A stretch of DNA of 42,306 nucleotides from assembly GCA_029204225.1 (NCBI GenBank), contig MU835040.1, positions 1 through 42,306 on the forward strand. The letters run 5' to 3'. This DNA comes from Diphasiastrum complanatum. Lineage: Eukaryota; Streptophyta; Lycopodiopsida; Lycopodiales; Lycopodiaceae. The notes under the pieces were generated by a model that was given only the letters and a program-made list of their open reading frames with translations, searched no databases and was not told the DNA's origin. The translations under genes and the position numbers were made by a program. Of this stretch, positions 11,001 through 20,331 are shown one piece after another (the stretch's first letter is position 1; each line of letters opens with the position of its first letter).

Positions 11001-12036
11001 GATCATTATTCTTGTTTTGTATGTAGATGACATTATCTTGAGTGGTAATGATCTAGATGAAATTAGAAATGTAAAAATTGCTTTAGCAAAAGAGTTTAAG
11101 ATGGTAGATCTCGGCCTATTGAGCTTCATTCTTGGAATAGAGGTTATTAGAGGATGTGATTTTAGCTTCATTTGTCAATCTAAATATTCTACATCCATCC
11201 TAGATAGATTTGGAATAAAGAATTGTAAAGGCATTGAGACACCAATGGAGCAACATGTAAAAGCATCTATTGGTTGTGATGAAGCATCCTTTGAGGACAT
11301 CACATTATATAGAAGGCTTATTGGCTCCTTGATCTATTTAACTATAACTAGACCTGATCTTAGTTATAGTGTTGGAAAGTTAAGCCAATTCATGCAAAGT
11401 TCTCTAGTTTCACATTGGAAGATGGCCAAAAGAGTTCTTAGATACATTTCATTCACTAAGAATTTTGGTATTTTGTATAGAGGAACTAATCTTGGCTTAA
11501 GAGCCTATAGTGACTCGGATTTTGCAGGTGACAAAGTGGATAGAAGATCAACAAGTGCCTTTGCCACCTTTCTATTTGATGGAGTAGTATCATGGCTTTC
11601 CAAAAAGCAAGATACCATCTCCCTATCTTCCACAGAATCCGAATACAAGGCCTTGACATCAACATGCAAGGAGGTCTTGTGGCTCAAAAGGCTATTGGTG
11701 GAGCTTCATGTCATGGAGGAGGAGATCCCTATCATCTATTGTGACAACCAATCAGCCCAATCACTTGCAACTAATCCTACATTCCATGCAAGGAGCAAAC
11801 ACATCGAAATTGCTCATCATTTCGTGAGGGAAAAAGTGCAAGCTAAAGAGATCAAGCTCCAACACGTGCCATCATCAAGTTGCTTGGCTGATTTGTTTAC
11901 TAAACCTTTACCTAAAGATTCATTTGTCAAGCTTAGATCTTCAATTGGAGTTATTGATAAAAGCATTGTGATCTCCAAGGCTAGATTTGAGGAGGAGTGT
12001 GAAAAATTGCCTACATTGGCAAATCTAGCCATGTAG
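8023..12036 (+). CDS. Copia Gag-Pol polyprotein
   Basis: Encodes 1337 residues in one frame. Domain order is copia-type: Gag (1 to about 270) with CCHC knuckle C250-C253-H258-C263; aspartic protease at DSGA (D307); integrase with H444, C473, C476 of the zinc finger and catalytic D503, D565, E601 (35 residues between the last two); reverse transcriptase with D915 and YVDD at 1000-1003; RNase H with D1164, E1205 and D1241. All catalytic residues I looked for are present. The Gag N-terminal block reads NYAICKVRM, with cysteine where tryptophan is usual. The last 12 codons and the stop lie inside the 3' LTR. The ATG follows the leader and opens with a normal Gag start (MGSVGAYLLEASERLNSTNY). Confidence 0.97.
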   Translation: MGSVGAYLLEASERLNSTNYAICKVRMESLMVLQDLYEFLIDDEDEPLGAQELVRYKKRSRLALHCIKMNVSNDLLREVSSCKSAKEAWESLKSIYESSNTSRVLMLRNQILQSMKRSDENAQDYVLRIKSLNRELASIGEKIQDSELVQIVLNGLGSGFTNLVQSFAIQDTLPTIEKLHNVLVAEECRMLHTNARMNAISLQDGDEKANFSFKSKKKTNGKKKHFKETKEEDEASSSKGKIKDKSKYKCFFCGKKGHFASECLKKKKAQESKQSNIAHQEDEESSLMVSNKPPSSKSNTNDSWWIDSGASSHMTYQKDIFSTLLSYNDLHRSIYTASSQECKISGIGTIPLYVGSSKRMNLDNVLYVPKLTKNLLSVGQLMDNGLDVQFKHGVCSILRNDECIAKGFKQGRLFRLDANIAVESVNLEKVELSKVELWHKRLGHPNYKAMESMTTKELAVGLPKHLSKCGKRCEACSLSKAHKLPFSRSTSRSNSPLELIHSDVHSFSHESNGGAKYYVIFIDDYSRFCGMYLLSSKSMMFDSFVKFKTLVENQLSTKIKVLRSDNGGEYVSNKLIDFCISNGIKRELSCPYTPQQNGVSERRNRSLCECAKALRLDASLSKPFWGEAITRANYLCNRLPNQAIGGITPFEALFGEKPNLKDLKVFGSTCYVHQSLDKRRKDDATSIKGIFVGYGENSKGYRVFNPITSKVIVSRDVIFDEGHACDLDDNATNHLDAKDHARMEEELPSEEELEDPPQDARTPRTPRRSTRARSEPLRLTYDGQGDQREGSSSFTSYTFLTSMLDESTCYEDACKSKSWMDAMQVEYDALIENHTWDLVDLPQGKKPLDCKWVFRLKYNQDGSISKHKARFVAKGFLQTKGIDYDETFAPVAKLVTIRLIISLATTFNWELFQLDFTNAFLNGYLEEEIYMRQPEGFIKAKHEGKVCFLKKSLYGLKQAPRAWYSRLNSFLISINFVMSAYDPSLYISFHDGMIIILVLYVDDIILSGNDLDEIRNVKIALAKEFKMVDLGLLSFILGIEVIRGCDFSFICQSKYSTSILDRFGIKNCKGIETPMEQHVKASIGCDEASFEDITLYRRLIGSLIYLTITRPDLSYSVGKLSQFMQSSLVSHWKMAKRVLRYISFTKNFGILYRGTNLGLRAYSDSDFAGDKVDRRSTSAFATFLFDGVVSWLSKKQDTISLSSTESEYKALTSTCKEVLWLKRLLVELHVMEEEIPIIYCDNQSAQSLATNPTFHARSKHIEIAHHFVREKVQAKEIKLQHVPSSSCLADLFTKPLPKDSFVKLRSSIGVIDKSIVISKARFEEECEKLPTLANLAM
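11985..11997 (+). other. Polypurine tract
   Basis: Purine-rich TTTGAGGAGGAG immediately before the 3' LTR, the expected primer for plus-strand synthesis. It is also coding (F-E-E-E near residue 1322), so the tract lies within the polyprotein gene. Confidence 0.8.
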
Positions 12037-12688
12037 AATATTGTACATTTTGTCAATATTGTTTGTTGGTTACTTGAATGGCCAAAGTGCCACTTGTACA
12101 TACACACCTAAAGTAGGTTACCACGAGTCAAGAGGAGTGGTTGTGTCTATTTGGTAGTGATTCCTACTTTGTAGGATCTAGACCATGATTTATGATGAGA
12201 TTTGTACCTACCATGCACCTACCAAGCATGACTCTTGGATCTAGACTAGGGTTTTCACATTAGGGCAAGAAAGTGGAGTCTACTTCCTTATTACATGCTG
12301 GATTTTCACCTAACTTTGCAAAGGAAGTGTGTTTTACTATGTATTTCCATTCTCCATAGTGAGAAGATAGAAACTTTTTGGAGCCTCAAGGAGAAACTCG
12401 AGTTTCCTCTCATTGTATGGTGATTACTCTATTTTTCCAATGAAACCCAGCTTTGGCACTTTGTAAACATTGTCTACAGGCCGTACTACAGCCTTATTTC
12501 CACACGTGTGGAGTTGGATTAGACTATTTGATCAATGCTTTGATTGTCTCTACTTGTTTCCTAGCAAGCTGCTAAACTAGATCTTGTTTTCTGATGACTA
12601 ATTTCTGATAGATTGTTTAACAAGCATACAATCACCTTGTGGATCATTCAAAGATCCATTTATGGTCCTTAGTACTGTACTTTTCACA
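11998..12688 (+). repeat. 3' LTR of the intact copia
   Basis: 691 bp, three substitutions from the 5' LTR. Its first 39 bases are translated as the polyprotein C-terminus and stop codon. The CTTGA duplication follows at 12689-12693. Confidence 0.97.
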
Positions 12689-12693
12689 CTTGA

Positions 12694-13140
12694 CTCACAC
12701 TCAAGCACACCAACAAACCACCAGGTTTGACTCACAAAGTATCATGCAAACACAATGTTCAAATAGAGAGTCTACCATACTCTCGACCAACTGACTCGTC
12801 CCCAATCCCCGACTTGACCAAAAGTGGACCACATGAGCGACACAACTCAAACTGAGGAAATCCCGCTACCACCATGAGACTTACATCTTCCATCTAGCTA
12901 GGTTGACGTCCTATCAAGCACTTACAAACACAAGTCTGTAAATTTGACATAAATGAGCGATTGAGGCTCTACCTGAGGAAATCTTACTGCCACCATAAGA
13001 CTATACCCTCACCAGATAGACAGCTAGTAGACAATGACAAGACGTCAAGACAACGACAACAAGTAGATAGATTAGGTTTTATAAGTTAGAGTTCTATCTC
13101 GTAAATATATCAAGTTAGAGAGACTGTGACTAGCAGCATT
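12694..13140. other. Non-coding flank with a degenerate repeat pair
   Basis: No gene is visible. Two related blocks occur at 12833-12886 and 12951-13008, both reading ATGAGCGA...CTGAGGAAATC..., then CCACCATGAGACT or CCACCATAAGACT. This probably is the continuation of the reverse element that the intact copia split, but no coding motif confirms it. Confidence 0.4.
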
Positions 13141-13366
13141 TTTGTAATACATTGATTGATATTATCAATATATTATTGCAATTGATCACAATATTGTTAT
13201 TGGTTTTCATATGTGCAATGTTGCACCAAGAAATGCAATGTCCGAATCCGAAATATGGGCAATGTCGGATTCCAAGATGTGCAATGACGTAATAGCTAAC
13301 CATGAATTCTAAAACCATGTGCAATGTCGGATCCCAAAAAGCAATGCCATATGTACAAATCAAAAT

Positions 13367-13475
13367 GCAATTCATAATGTGCATGAAGTAATATAATAAA
13401 GTATTGCCATTCATAATGTGCATGAAGTAATGTAATAAGATATTGCAATTCATAATGTGCATTACGTAATGTAGG
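13367..13475. repeat. 39-bp tandem repeat, 2.8 copies
   Basis: Units start at 13367, 13406 and 13445, each opening GCAATTCATAATGTGCAT or a one-base variant; the third is cut short. The neighbouring 13200-13345 holds scattered relatives of GTGCAATGTCGGATTCC. The pattern resembles subrepeats upstream of a promoter or in a degraded LTR. Confidence 0.75.
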
Positions 13476-13690
13476 AATAGAAAGTTCCTTATGCTTGTTA
13501 TTTGATCCAAATATAGAATGCAATCCAAAAAATATTGTCTCAAAAGCAATCCAAGAACATCGCCTCTCCAAGAACACGACTCCAAGAACAACTCGATAAA
13601 AATTCGCACACAATTTTTTACGTATTTTTAATTTAATCATAAACGTCGGATTCCAACATACCTATCTGTTGGCTCCGTATATACAAATTT

Positions 13691-13710
13691 CCTCTCTATA
13701 AGTAGAGAGG
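13691..13710. promoter_or_regulatory. TATA-like hairpin
   Basis: CCTCTCTATAAGTAGAGAGG: perfect 8-bp arms around TAAG, with CTATAAGTA embedded in the hairpin. It lies about 220 bp downstream of the tandem repeat. It could be the core promoter of a decayed LTR; no transcript evidence can be seen. Confidence 0.3.
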
Positions 13711-13862
13711 ATTTCTTTTGAATTCTCATCTAAAATACTACATCGGCTGGCAGTAAACATGGCTCTATAGCCCTGATCTGTGATCTTGGTAATAGACAAT
13801 AGGCTCTTAGTTAACTTGGGTGCATAAAAAGTACATGATTAAGACGTCAGATTGCGACATTC

Positions 13863-14338
13863 CACTACGACGTCGATTTATCCATTGGACACGACAGACG
13901 TCGAATGCTTCTAGAGAGCGTTCTGTTAACCAAAATCGCAACAGACATCAGACTGCAACACCAATTTATCCGTCGGGCCAACAAACATCAGTTGTGGATG
14001 CTTCTAGAGAGCATTCTGTTAACCAAAGAACCAACAAACGTCGAACTACTATGACATCCAAGTCAGACGTTGGATTGTCCACATGTGAATTGGATGTCGG
14101 AGTTCAATGTCCATGTGGAACGTCCGAATTCGACGTCCAATTCCATGTCGACGTTTGCTTCCGACATGGGTGTCCTACGCGGGTTGGATTTGAATAGGTG
14201 TCGGATTGTGATGTATGCTAAAGCTATCGGATTCCGACGACCCTGTTGTGACGTGTTTTGCGATGCCCGCGACAAACAAAAAAAATCCGCGATTATCCAT
14301 CGCAGATCACGTTGAAAATCGCGACAGGTGTTGTAGTG
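13863..14338. mobile_element. Possible CACTA-type transposon remnant
   Basis: The right edge reads, on the reverse strand, CACTACAACACCTGTCGCGA, and the left edge starts CACTACGACGTCG. Between them are clustered GACGTC and CGCGA motifs and a tandem duplication of about 93 bp (roughly 13849-13944 and 13945-14037, both with ATGCTTCTAGAGAGC and CTGTTAACCAAA). CACTA termini with subterminal repeats are typical of En/Spm elements. The 3-bp flanks do not match (TTC versus AAA) and there is no transposase, so this is tentative. Confidence 0.35.
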
Positions 14339-15117
14339 AAAGCTATAGACACGATATAGACGGTTCTGGCTTTCAGATCAAACACTTGAGCAAACACAGA
14401 ACCTGTGTCCAGATGGCGAATTCAATGCATAAAATAGGATAAGATCCATATCTAGTTCGATCTTAGAGGCTTTCTAACAAGCTCAGATGGAAGAAATATG
14501 ATGCTTCTTTGAAGGTCCACCTTTGGATATAGATTCATAGAATTCAAAATCGGTTTTTATATTATATCAAGAAACAAATTCTCATCTTAGTTTTTGAAGG
14601 TGAGGAAAACCGTTATATTGTAGTAAGAAATTATAAATTTACAAAGTACATTCAGAGCCTGCAACAAAAACTCAACAAGCTAGGGACAATTCGATCTTGC
14701 AACATGTATGGAAGAGCAGTTACTCCCATGTGAAGAAAAAAAGAAGAAGTAACAACATTTGCAATATCCTCTTTTAGCTCTAGCAAGCAATCTGATGATA
14801 AAACTCCGTATGCCCTAAACACGCACACAGCCACCGCACAATGATTTATCCCTAAAACAAATTTTCTTAGATTAACTCCCTAAAACTATATTAACCTTTC
14901 GGTTAAAGAATATCCCTGCTTTTATTAAAAATGATGGGAAAACCCACGATCAAACAAAAAGATTAAAGCATTTGAAATAATATCGTAGAACGGCCAAAAT
15001 GAACTAAGCTACCCAATAGCTAATTAAAGCTTAGAACAATAAGCTACTTACCTAAAACCAAGTGTCTGATGTAAATCAGTAACTAAGTGAGTAAGCTAAT
15101 TACTCAAAAACAACTGC
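14339..15117. other. Intergenic sequence
   Basis: AT-rich stretch without a recognisable gene, RNA or repeat structure. The last 100 bases contain several CTAAGTGAGTAAGCTAATTA-like repeats and may include the 3' untranslated end of the reverse non-LTR element beside it. Confidence 0.4.
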
Positions 15118-16862
15118 CTAATGTAAATCACTAACTAAAATAGATATAGTAATAGGTAATGCAGGAAGCTTTGAAGCAGCCGCTCTTGCAAACTGAGCCC
15201 GTCGAAGAATTGAAACCGCCTGTGAACGTTGTAATGCTGTAGAAATACACCGGCGGTAGAAAGAAACAATGACGGAAGGTAAGGTATTGCTTTGTCTTTG
15301 GCGTTTCACCATAAGCTCCACACATAAAGATAAAAAATCATTAAATTTCTTGTGAAGACAACCATATGTTTCCAGAAGGGAATGAAATCTTAACCGAGCG
15401 CACAATCATTATAATCTCGTTCCTTTTCTTGAGCTGCGTGAGATGCAGTGGCCCCTTGCATGGTCGAAGAATGACGAAGGAGGTCTTGACGAGAGGGATC
15501 AATAATTAAAACATCTCCTAGAGTACGAATTCCATCATGCGAGAGAACAAGGTCTACTTGTCGTCGAATAGATTGCGAAGAAGGCCCTGGTAAAATGTGT
15601 GTCTGGTCTCAAACAACATGAAAGCCGCTATCATGAGCAATAGCAGCAAGGCATCACGAATGAAATCATGTGAAACAATACGTTCTCCACTTGAGGGGCA
15701 TCTCATAAGATGAGTACCCAAGGAATCCAACATATGCCCACATGAACATTTAGAAATACCAATTAACATTGGATGTGGAAGTCCCAAGTTGGTTCAAAGG
15801 GCAACTATGAACAAGTCATTGTGGAGTCGCAATAGTAGAAGAATTGGACATGCAACCAGCCAAGCCCCTGCACCTGGACTAGCACAAGAAAGAAGACGAG
15901 CTCGAACTCCATCAGAAGGTGAATCTTTGATAAGTTGACCGAAGGAATAAGAGTGAAGATGCTCATAATAGTCTTCTAAAAAATCCGTTGTTGATTTGTC
16001 ACCAAAGATTCGAAGGGAGGCACAAAAGGCTATACAAGTGGTGGAAGCAAATCTCGAGCAGTGCATAGAGCTTGTTGAAAAGCAAAATTGCCAGTCTCCA
16101 CATGAGCCACCGTATCAAGAAGAAGAGGCTGGTTACCCTGCTGAAACCTGGAGACTAGTGCAGAGGCAACAAGAGCCCAACTTCCGAGAAAAGCAGCTGG
16201 TGCAATGCAAGCAGTAGATACTAGGCCAACACCACTAGAGGAGGCAAGAAGAGAAATTTTCCGCTTAAAAAATTGACCTTCACAAGTGTCAAAGGTTCTT
16301 GGCCCCAAAAACCGACCAAATACGCCCAATAAAGAATCATAAAGTCCCGAAGTAAGGATATCATATCAAGTGAAGGAGATACGCAATGTAGAAGATAACT
16401 AGGACGTTGAGCAAATTACTGAGTGAGAATTCCAAATGCTACTTGAGGATTTCCAAGCTTTGGCAACAAATCATAATGTCGAGCAAAGCCATCCAGAGCT
16501 TCCTGCATAAATGAATTGACATACCCAGAAGAACCAATGGGAACACCCAATGCCTTAATTCCAGGCTGAGGAGTAATGAAACCTTCAAGTAAGGAGATAT
16601 CTGCTAGAAGGCCTTTTGGGCACCAAGCAACGCACTTATACTTGTTTACTGTAAGCCCAATAAAAGAAAGTTGAGTTGAGAAATGCAAAAAAGTAGGGAC
16701 GACTTCACTTGCAGGCCCCACAATATGAGTATCATCCACAATAGAGGAGAATAGACAGGACGAAAAGGCTACAGCTGTAGCACGCAATGCGCGATAATGT
16801 GCCAAAGCAAAGAAGATGTGAGTTGATGCAACGATGGAATCTATTGAAGAAAGTGTGCGCAA
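15118..16862 (-). pseudogene. Non-LTR retrotransposon RT plus restriction-like endonuclease relic
   Basis: From 16862 downward the reverse strand shows FFALAHYRAL and SIVDDTHIVGP (reverse transcriptase palm, with VDD where A/VDD is usual), then APAAFLGSWALVASALVSRF, RARLLSCASPGAGAWL, and a knuckle CSCGHMLDSLGTHLMRC at about 15740-15695. This is followed by ERIVSHDFIRD and, in another frame, RRQVDLVLSHDGIRTLGDVL (about 15575-15510). Cysteine-histidine knuckle, R...HD, then D-X12-D is the layout of the restriction-like endonuclease of R2-type non-LTR elements. At least four frame changes break it, and the RT fingers are missing, as in a 5'-truncated insertion. No APE endonuclease is seen. Confidence 0.7.
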
Positions 16863-17359
16863 TGATTTCCTGCACTCTTCTGGCCCTCGCTGATCAATGG
16901 CAACAATGTTAAAACTTCGCTTCTTTATATCTGATTATCAGCCTTTTGTAGGTCGCTGATCTCTTGCCAAGAGGTGCGCTCAAACAACAAAATATTTCAG
17001 TTAAGTATTTCTTAAATATTTGGCAACTTTAGAAATCAACGCGAATATGAAAAAAATAAATTAAATTAAAGTTTTAAAAATTAACTTCGAACACAAGCAC
17101 ATCAATGTTTGATATGATTACAAAGGACCCTACCTTACAAGCACCTTACACGCAAGGCCGAAAAGGTAGATTTTTGTGCACCTTTCGGATGGAAGGTGCA
17201 CATAAAAAAAATCCATAAACAATTTTGCCCTCAGATTCCATTTGTGAGGCTCCTCTAATTCTTTCACAAAAATGTCAAAAATGCCAATGTTAAAATGGAT
17301 GAGCCCCTTATAACCCCCTTCGTGGAGCCCTAGTTTTCGGAGAGCGTTAAGATGCCGTC
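16863..17359. other. Upstream region with a short hairpin
   Basis: No gene is seen. A perfect 10-bp inverted repeat, TGTGCACCTT (17175-17184) and AAGGTGCACA (17193-17202) with an 8-base loop, is followed by A-rich sequence. The part after about 17220 probably belongs to the promoter of the transcription unit starting near 17400. Confidence 0.4.
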
Positions 17360-17534
17360 GAAATATTTAGGGTTTTCATCCGACGGTCTTGATATGCTCT
17401 AAATCCTTACTACACTACTCTTTTTCTCTCTCTCTCTCTCTCTCTCCCTGTTTGTGCCTTTTTGCAGAGACGAGCACGGGAGCAGCTCTGGATCGCATCG
17501 GAGCCAGCCATTGCTGCCTTGCTTCTTCCATCGT
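17360..17534 (+). promoter_or_regulatory. Probable L7 promoter and non-coding first exon
   Basis: TTAGGGTTT at 17367-17375 is the reverse complement of the telo-box (AAACCCTAA), a hallmark of plant ribosomal-protein gene promoters. A pyrimidine-rich run with (TC)n follows at about 17418-17447, as in 5' ends of translation-machinery transcripts. The sequence then becomes GC-richer, lacks ATG, and reaches the donor-like ATCGT|GTAAGC at 17534/17535. A non-coding leader exon fits all of this. The partner would be the acceptor TAACAG at 25561-25566, just before the L7 start codon. The link across 8 kb is inferred; no other coding sequence follows on this strand. Confidence 0.5.
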
Positions 17535-18344
17535 GTAAGCCAATGCATCAAGCCTGTGTTCATTGCTTTCTTTTATTATGAGGTGTATGCAAGCGAGCAG
17601 TTACTTTGAATTATATCGAATAGCCAGCTCTGAATGGGGATGGGGGTTTGTTGAATTTTATATTCTTCGTAGTGGGAACGATCCATGTCGGCAATGGCCA
17701 ATTGGGTTTTAATCTTTTGGTTGAATAAGAGGATTATTTTGCAAAAAGAAGAAGAAGAAGAAGATTATCTAGGGCTAGCTGTTTCGTGTAGATGTTTTCT
17801 TAATATCCCCATTTGTGTGGCTGACGGGACTCAATCCCTGACCTAATCAGAGGAAAGGAGATTTTTAATGTTCAGAGGACGTTATGGCTCAGTGTTATGT
17901 ATAAGTTCCTTGATTTTTTCGATCTCGATAGGCGTCTAAAAGGATCTATGATTCAATATTAAGCTTTTTGATCGCCTTCGCATGACATTTCTTGCTACTC
18001 CTCCGCAGCGTGTACCGCCTACCCATAATAGACTTCCCGTTTAAAACGCTCTTGTAAGATGAGAGCAAGACGTTAGCATCTAGTCCTTCTTGGGCTGGAC
18101 TGCACAAACCGGATTTAGCATAGGTTTTTTTAGATGTAGCATATGGCCAGTAGAACCCGATTGAGTCTGGATTTTTCTTGTCATTTCCAGCGATTTGCAT
18201 TTGACTTAGTATGTTTAGACAGCGTGCAGCTCATTATATGTTGGGGGCGACATGGTCTAAAGCCCGCTTTCATTGGATGTAAAAACATTCAGTCTACAAT
18301 CACCAACCATTGAAATATTTTTAAGTGGCAATTTTAGGATCCCG

Positions 18345-18485
18345 CCCCATTTGCCATTACCAACAGTTGTTAGCACTAACCAGGTGAATTAATGCACCAC
18401 TTGCCGTTAGCTAAATAGAGTCAGTTTACACTTTCAGTTAGTACTAACTGAATAGTGTATTTTTTGGTGCTCATTAACCAGGCTA
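18345..18485. repeat. MITE-like foldback repeat, copy 1
   Basis: Centred on the perfect 16-bp palindrome CAGTTAGTACTAACTG (18435-18450). Flanks are roughly inverted: TTAATGCACCA (18389-18399) and TGGTGCTCATTAA (18465-18477). The reverse complement aligns end to end with 24897-25017, so this is one of two copies in opposite orientation. Confidence 0.4.
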
Positions 18486-18799
18486 TAAGATCATAGTTAC
18501 ATTTACAAGGATAATTCAATGCTTGTCATGGCCCTGATGGGGTTTGCTCTACTAGGGGGTGCCTTGGACATTGGGGACGGACCTAACTTGGTTAATAGCC
18601 GAATACGACTGTGTGAACTGATGACCACCTGCTGTGGTAATAACATGTGTGTTGCATTCATGCATGGGTGTGAATGTGCATTCATTATGCTTTTGCATGA
18701 GTCGTAGCTGTTATGGGCAAGGAATATTCCCGCATACAGTAGACATGCATAGGAGGTAGGCATGATTTGATACATGGCTACCATGTGGATTCTGTGCAT

Positions 18800-18834
18800 G
18801 GATATATAGGGTGGGCTCTACACTCTATATATCC
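18800..18834. repeat. Short perfect hairpin
   Basis: GGATATATAG (18800-18809) and CTATATATCC (18825-18834) form a 10-bp stem with a 15-base loop. Nothing around it suggests a function. Confidence 0.4.
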
Positions 18835-19524
18835 GCCCACTGGTGTCTATGGGAATCATGCGGCCATTATGCTATCAGACTTGGAAGCGCTTCACCGATC
18901 GGTCTTGCCTATCTCCTTGTTGCTCAAGTGCTGGATCCATATTGATCCAGGATTTAATTGGGAAGGTTTGGTCTACTGAATTCAATTCCTATCTTTTTGC
19001 ACTCCAGTTTGGGTTGATTCGTGTGGGTGTTTTACTCTAGTTTGAGATATATGATTGCAGTCTATTCTTGTGTCTTTGGTCTTCATAATCAAGGAAGATT
19101 CACGTTTCATTTAAACTGCTGTACTTTCAAATGTGTCATCACACTTTGTTCTTTCTTCTTTCTTGATAATCAGTTCTACTATCCACATATGCAAGTGCTC
19201 ATTCACACTTCATTCAAATCAATCTGCTCTCATTTGGAAACATATGTGGAAATGAATGAAAGTAATAGCATTAGGTGAAAAGCAACAAAATTAATTGTGA
19301 AAAAGATAACTTATTTTTAGAATCCCAATGGTCGAATCTGATCATTGCTAAGACACAATTAGGTGACAAATGCTATGTTATCACCCATCCATAGAGGTAC
19401 TGCCACCTCTCCCCCGTGCACTGGAGCTATAGACCATTATCAAGCAAGCTCAGAGCCATGGTGTCCCATACCATCATGCTTCACCCTCGACCCTCGCCTA
19501 CCCACTTTATTATTGTATCAGAGC

Positions 19525-19891
19525 CAGGTTACAACTTATAGTAGGGTGCATTTACTTTTTGCTTAGTTTTACTTAGTTCTCCTGAAGCAAAAGCAAACCT
19601 TTATTTACATATTTGCAGGGTTTGATTTTCTTATCACAGAGAAACATGGTAGATGCTGCCCAAATTTTCCCTAAAACTAATTTTTGCAGTTTATCTTTTC
19701 TATTACACAGAATAGTTTGTTTCTGAACCGAACCACTTCAAAAATGGTTTTATTGGCTCCAAACCCTGCAATCACACAGTTAGTTTGCTGGAAAATGCAA
19801 CATGAACCTGTAACTCCATAAGAATCCGCCATGCAAAACTTATAAATCGCCACCAACACTCACAACCAAGTGATTAGTGCATTTGTGCCTC
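19525..19891. repeat. Large inverted repeat, left arm
   Basis: 367 bp whose reverse complement matches 22092-22460 with about 20 differences, mostly transitions (about 94% identity). The outer edge begins CAGGTTACAAC. Immediately outside it lies TGTATCAGAGCC, resembling a copia primer-binding site. No 5- or 8-base duplication flanks the arms. The inner part holds a short antisense frame (MLVAIYKFC...) shared with the other arm, but substitutions between the arms are mainly amino-acid-changing, so I do not call it a gene. Confidence 0.8.
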
Positions 19892-20302
19892 TATTCTTGC
19901 CTTTCTTACCGATTTTGGAACAGAATCGGTCTCACAAAAAGCAATAGACAACAATCAAACTTACAGAAACCACTATTGGAAAGAACAAGAAGCCTGAAGA
20001 GGAAAAATTCCAGCATAACCTCTAAAGAAACCGTTGCTTTATAAAAGTGCATATAGCAAATCAATCGGCAACAATGGAATTAAAACCGGAATTTCTTTCT
20101 AAAAACCAATTCAAAATGCTTGAAAATCGAACCGAATGTGATCTTGGTAGTGCACTTACCACACAAACGATTGCAGTTCGAAAAAGTGATTCAACGGGAA
20201 GAATAATCCAAAATTCCACCGCTTGTTGCTTACTCCACCAAAATCTCGAAAAAACGTTGAGATTCTCCCTAGCACTTTCAATGTCAATTCGTGCTTAGAA
20301 TG

Positions 20303-20331
20303 GCTTTGATACCAATATAAAGTCCTGTCTA
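20303..20331 (-). other. Gypsy LTR end and primer-binding site
   Basis: The reverse strand reads AGGACTTTATA then TTGGTATCAAAGCC. The first 11 bases equal the end of the gypsy LTR at 23835-23845. The second part is a methionine-tRNA-type primer-binding site. About 400 bp of leader-like sequence follows on the reverse strand, down to the inverted-repeat arm. Confidence 0.5.

Larger units (their letters stand above)
6701..12688 (+). mobile_element. Intact young Ty1/copia retrotransposon
   Basis: Complete element of 5988 bp with identical-length 691-bp LTRs, a primer-binding site, a leader, one uninterrupted polyprotein and a polypurine tract. It is flanked by perfect 5-bp duplications CTTGA (6696-6700 and 12689-12693). 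The LTRs start TGTGAAAA and end TTTTCACA, a perfect 8-bp inverted terminus. They differ at three sites: T/C at 7189/12486, T/G in CCTATCAA versus CCTAGCAA, and G/A in ACTAGTT versus ACTAATT. That is about 0.4% divergence, so the insertion is recent and the element may still be competent. Confidence 0.97.
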
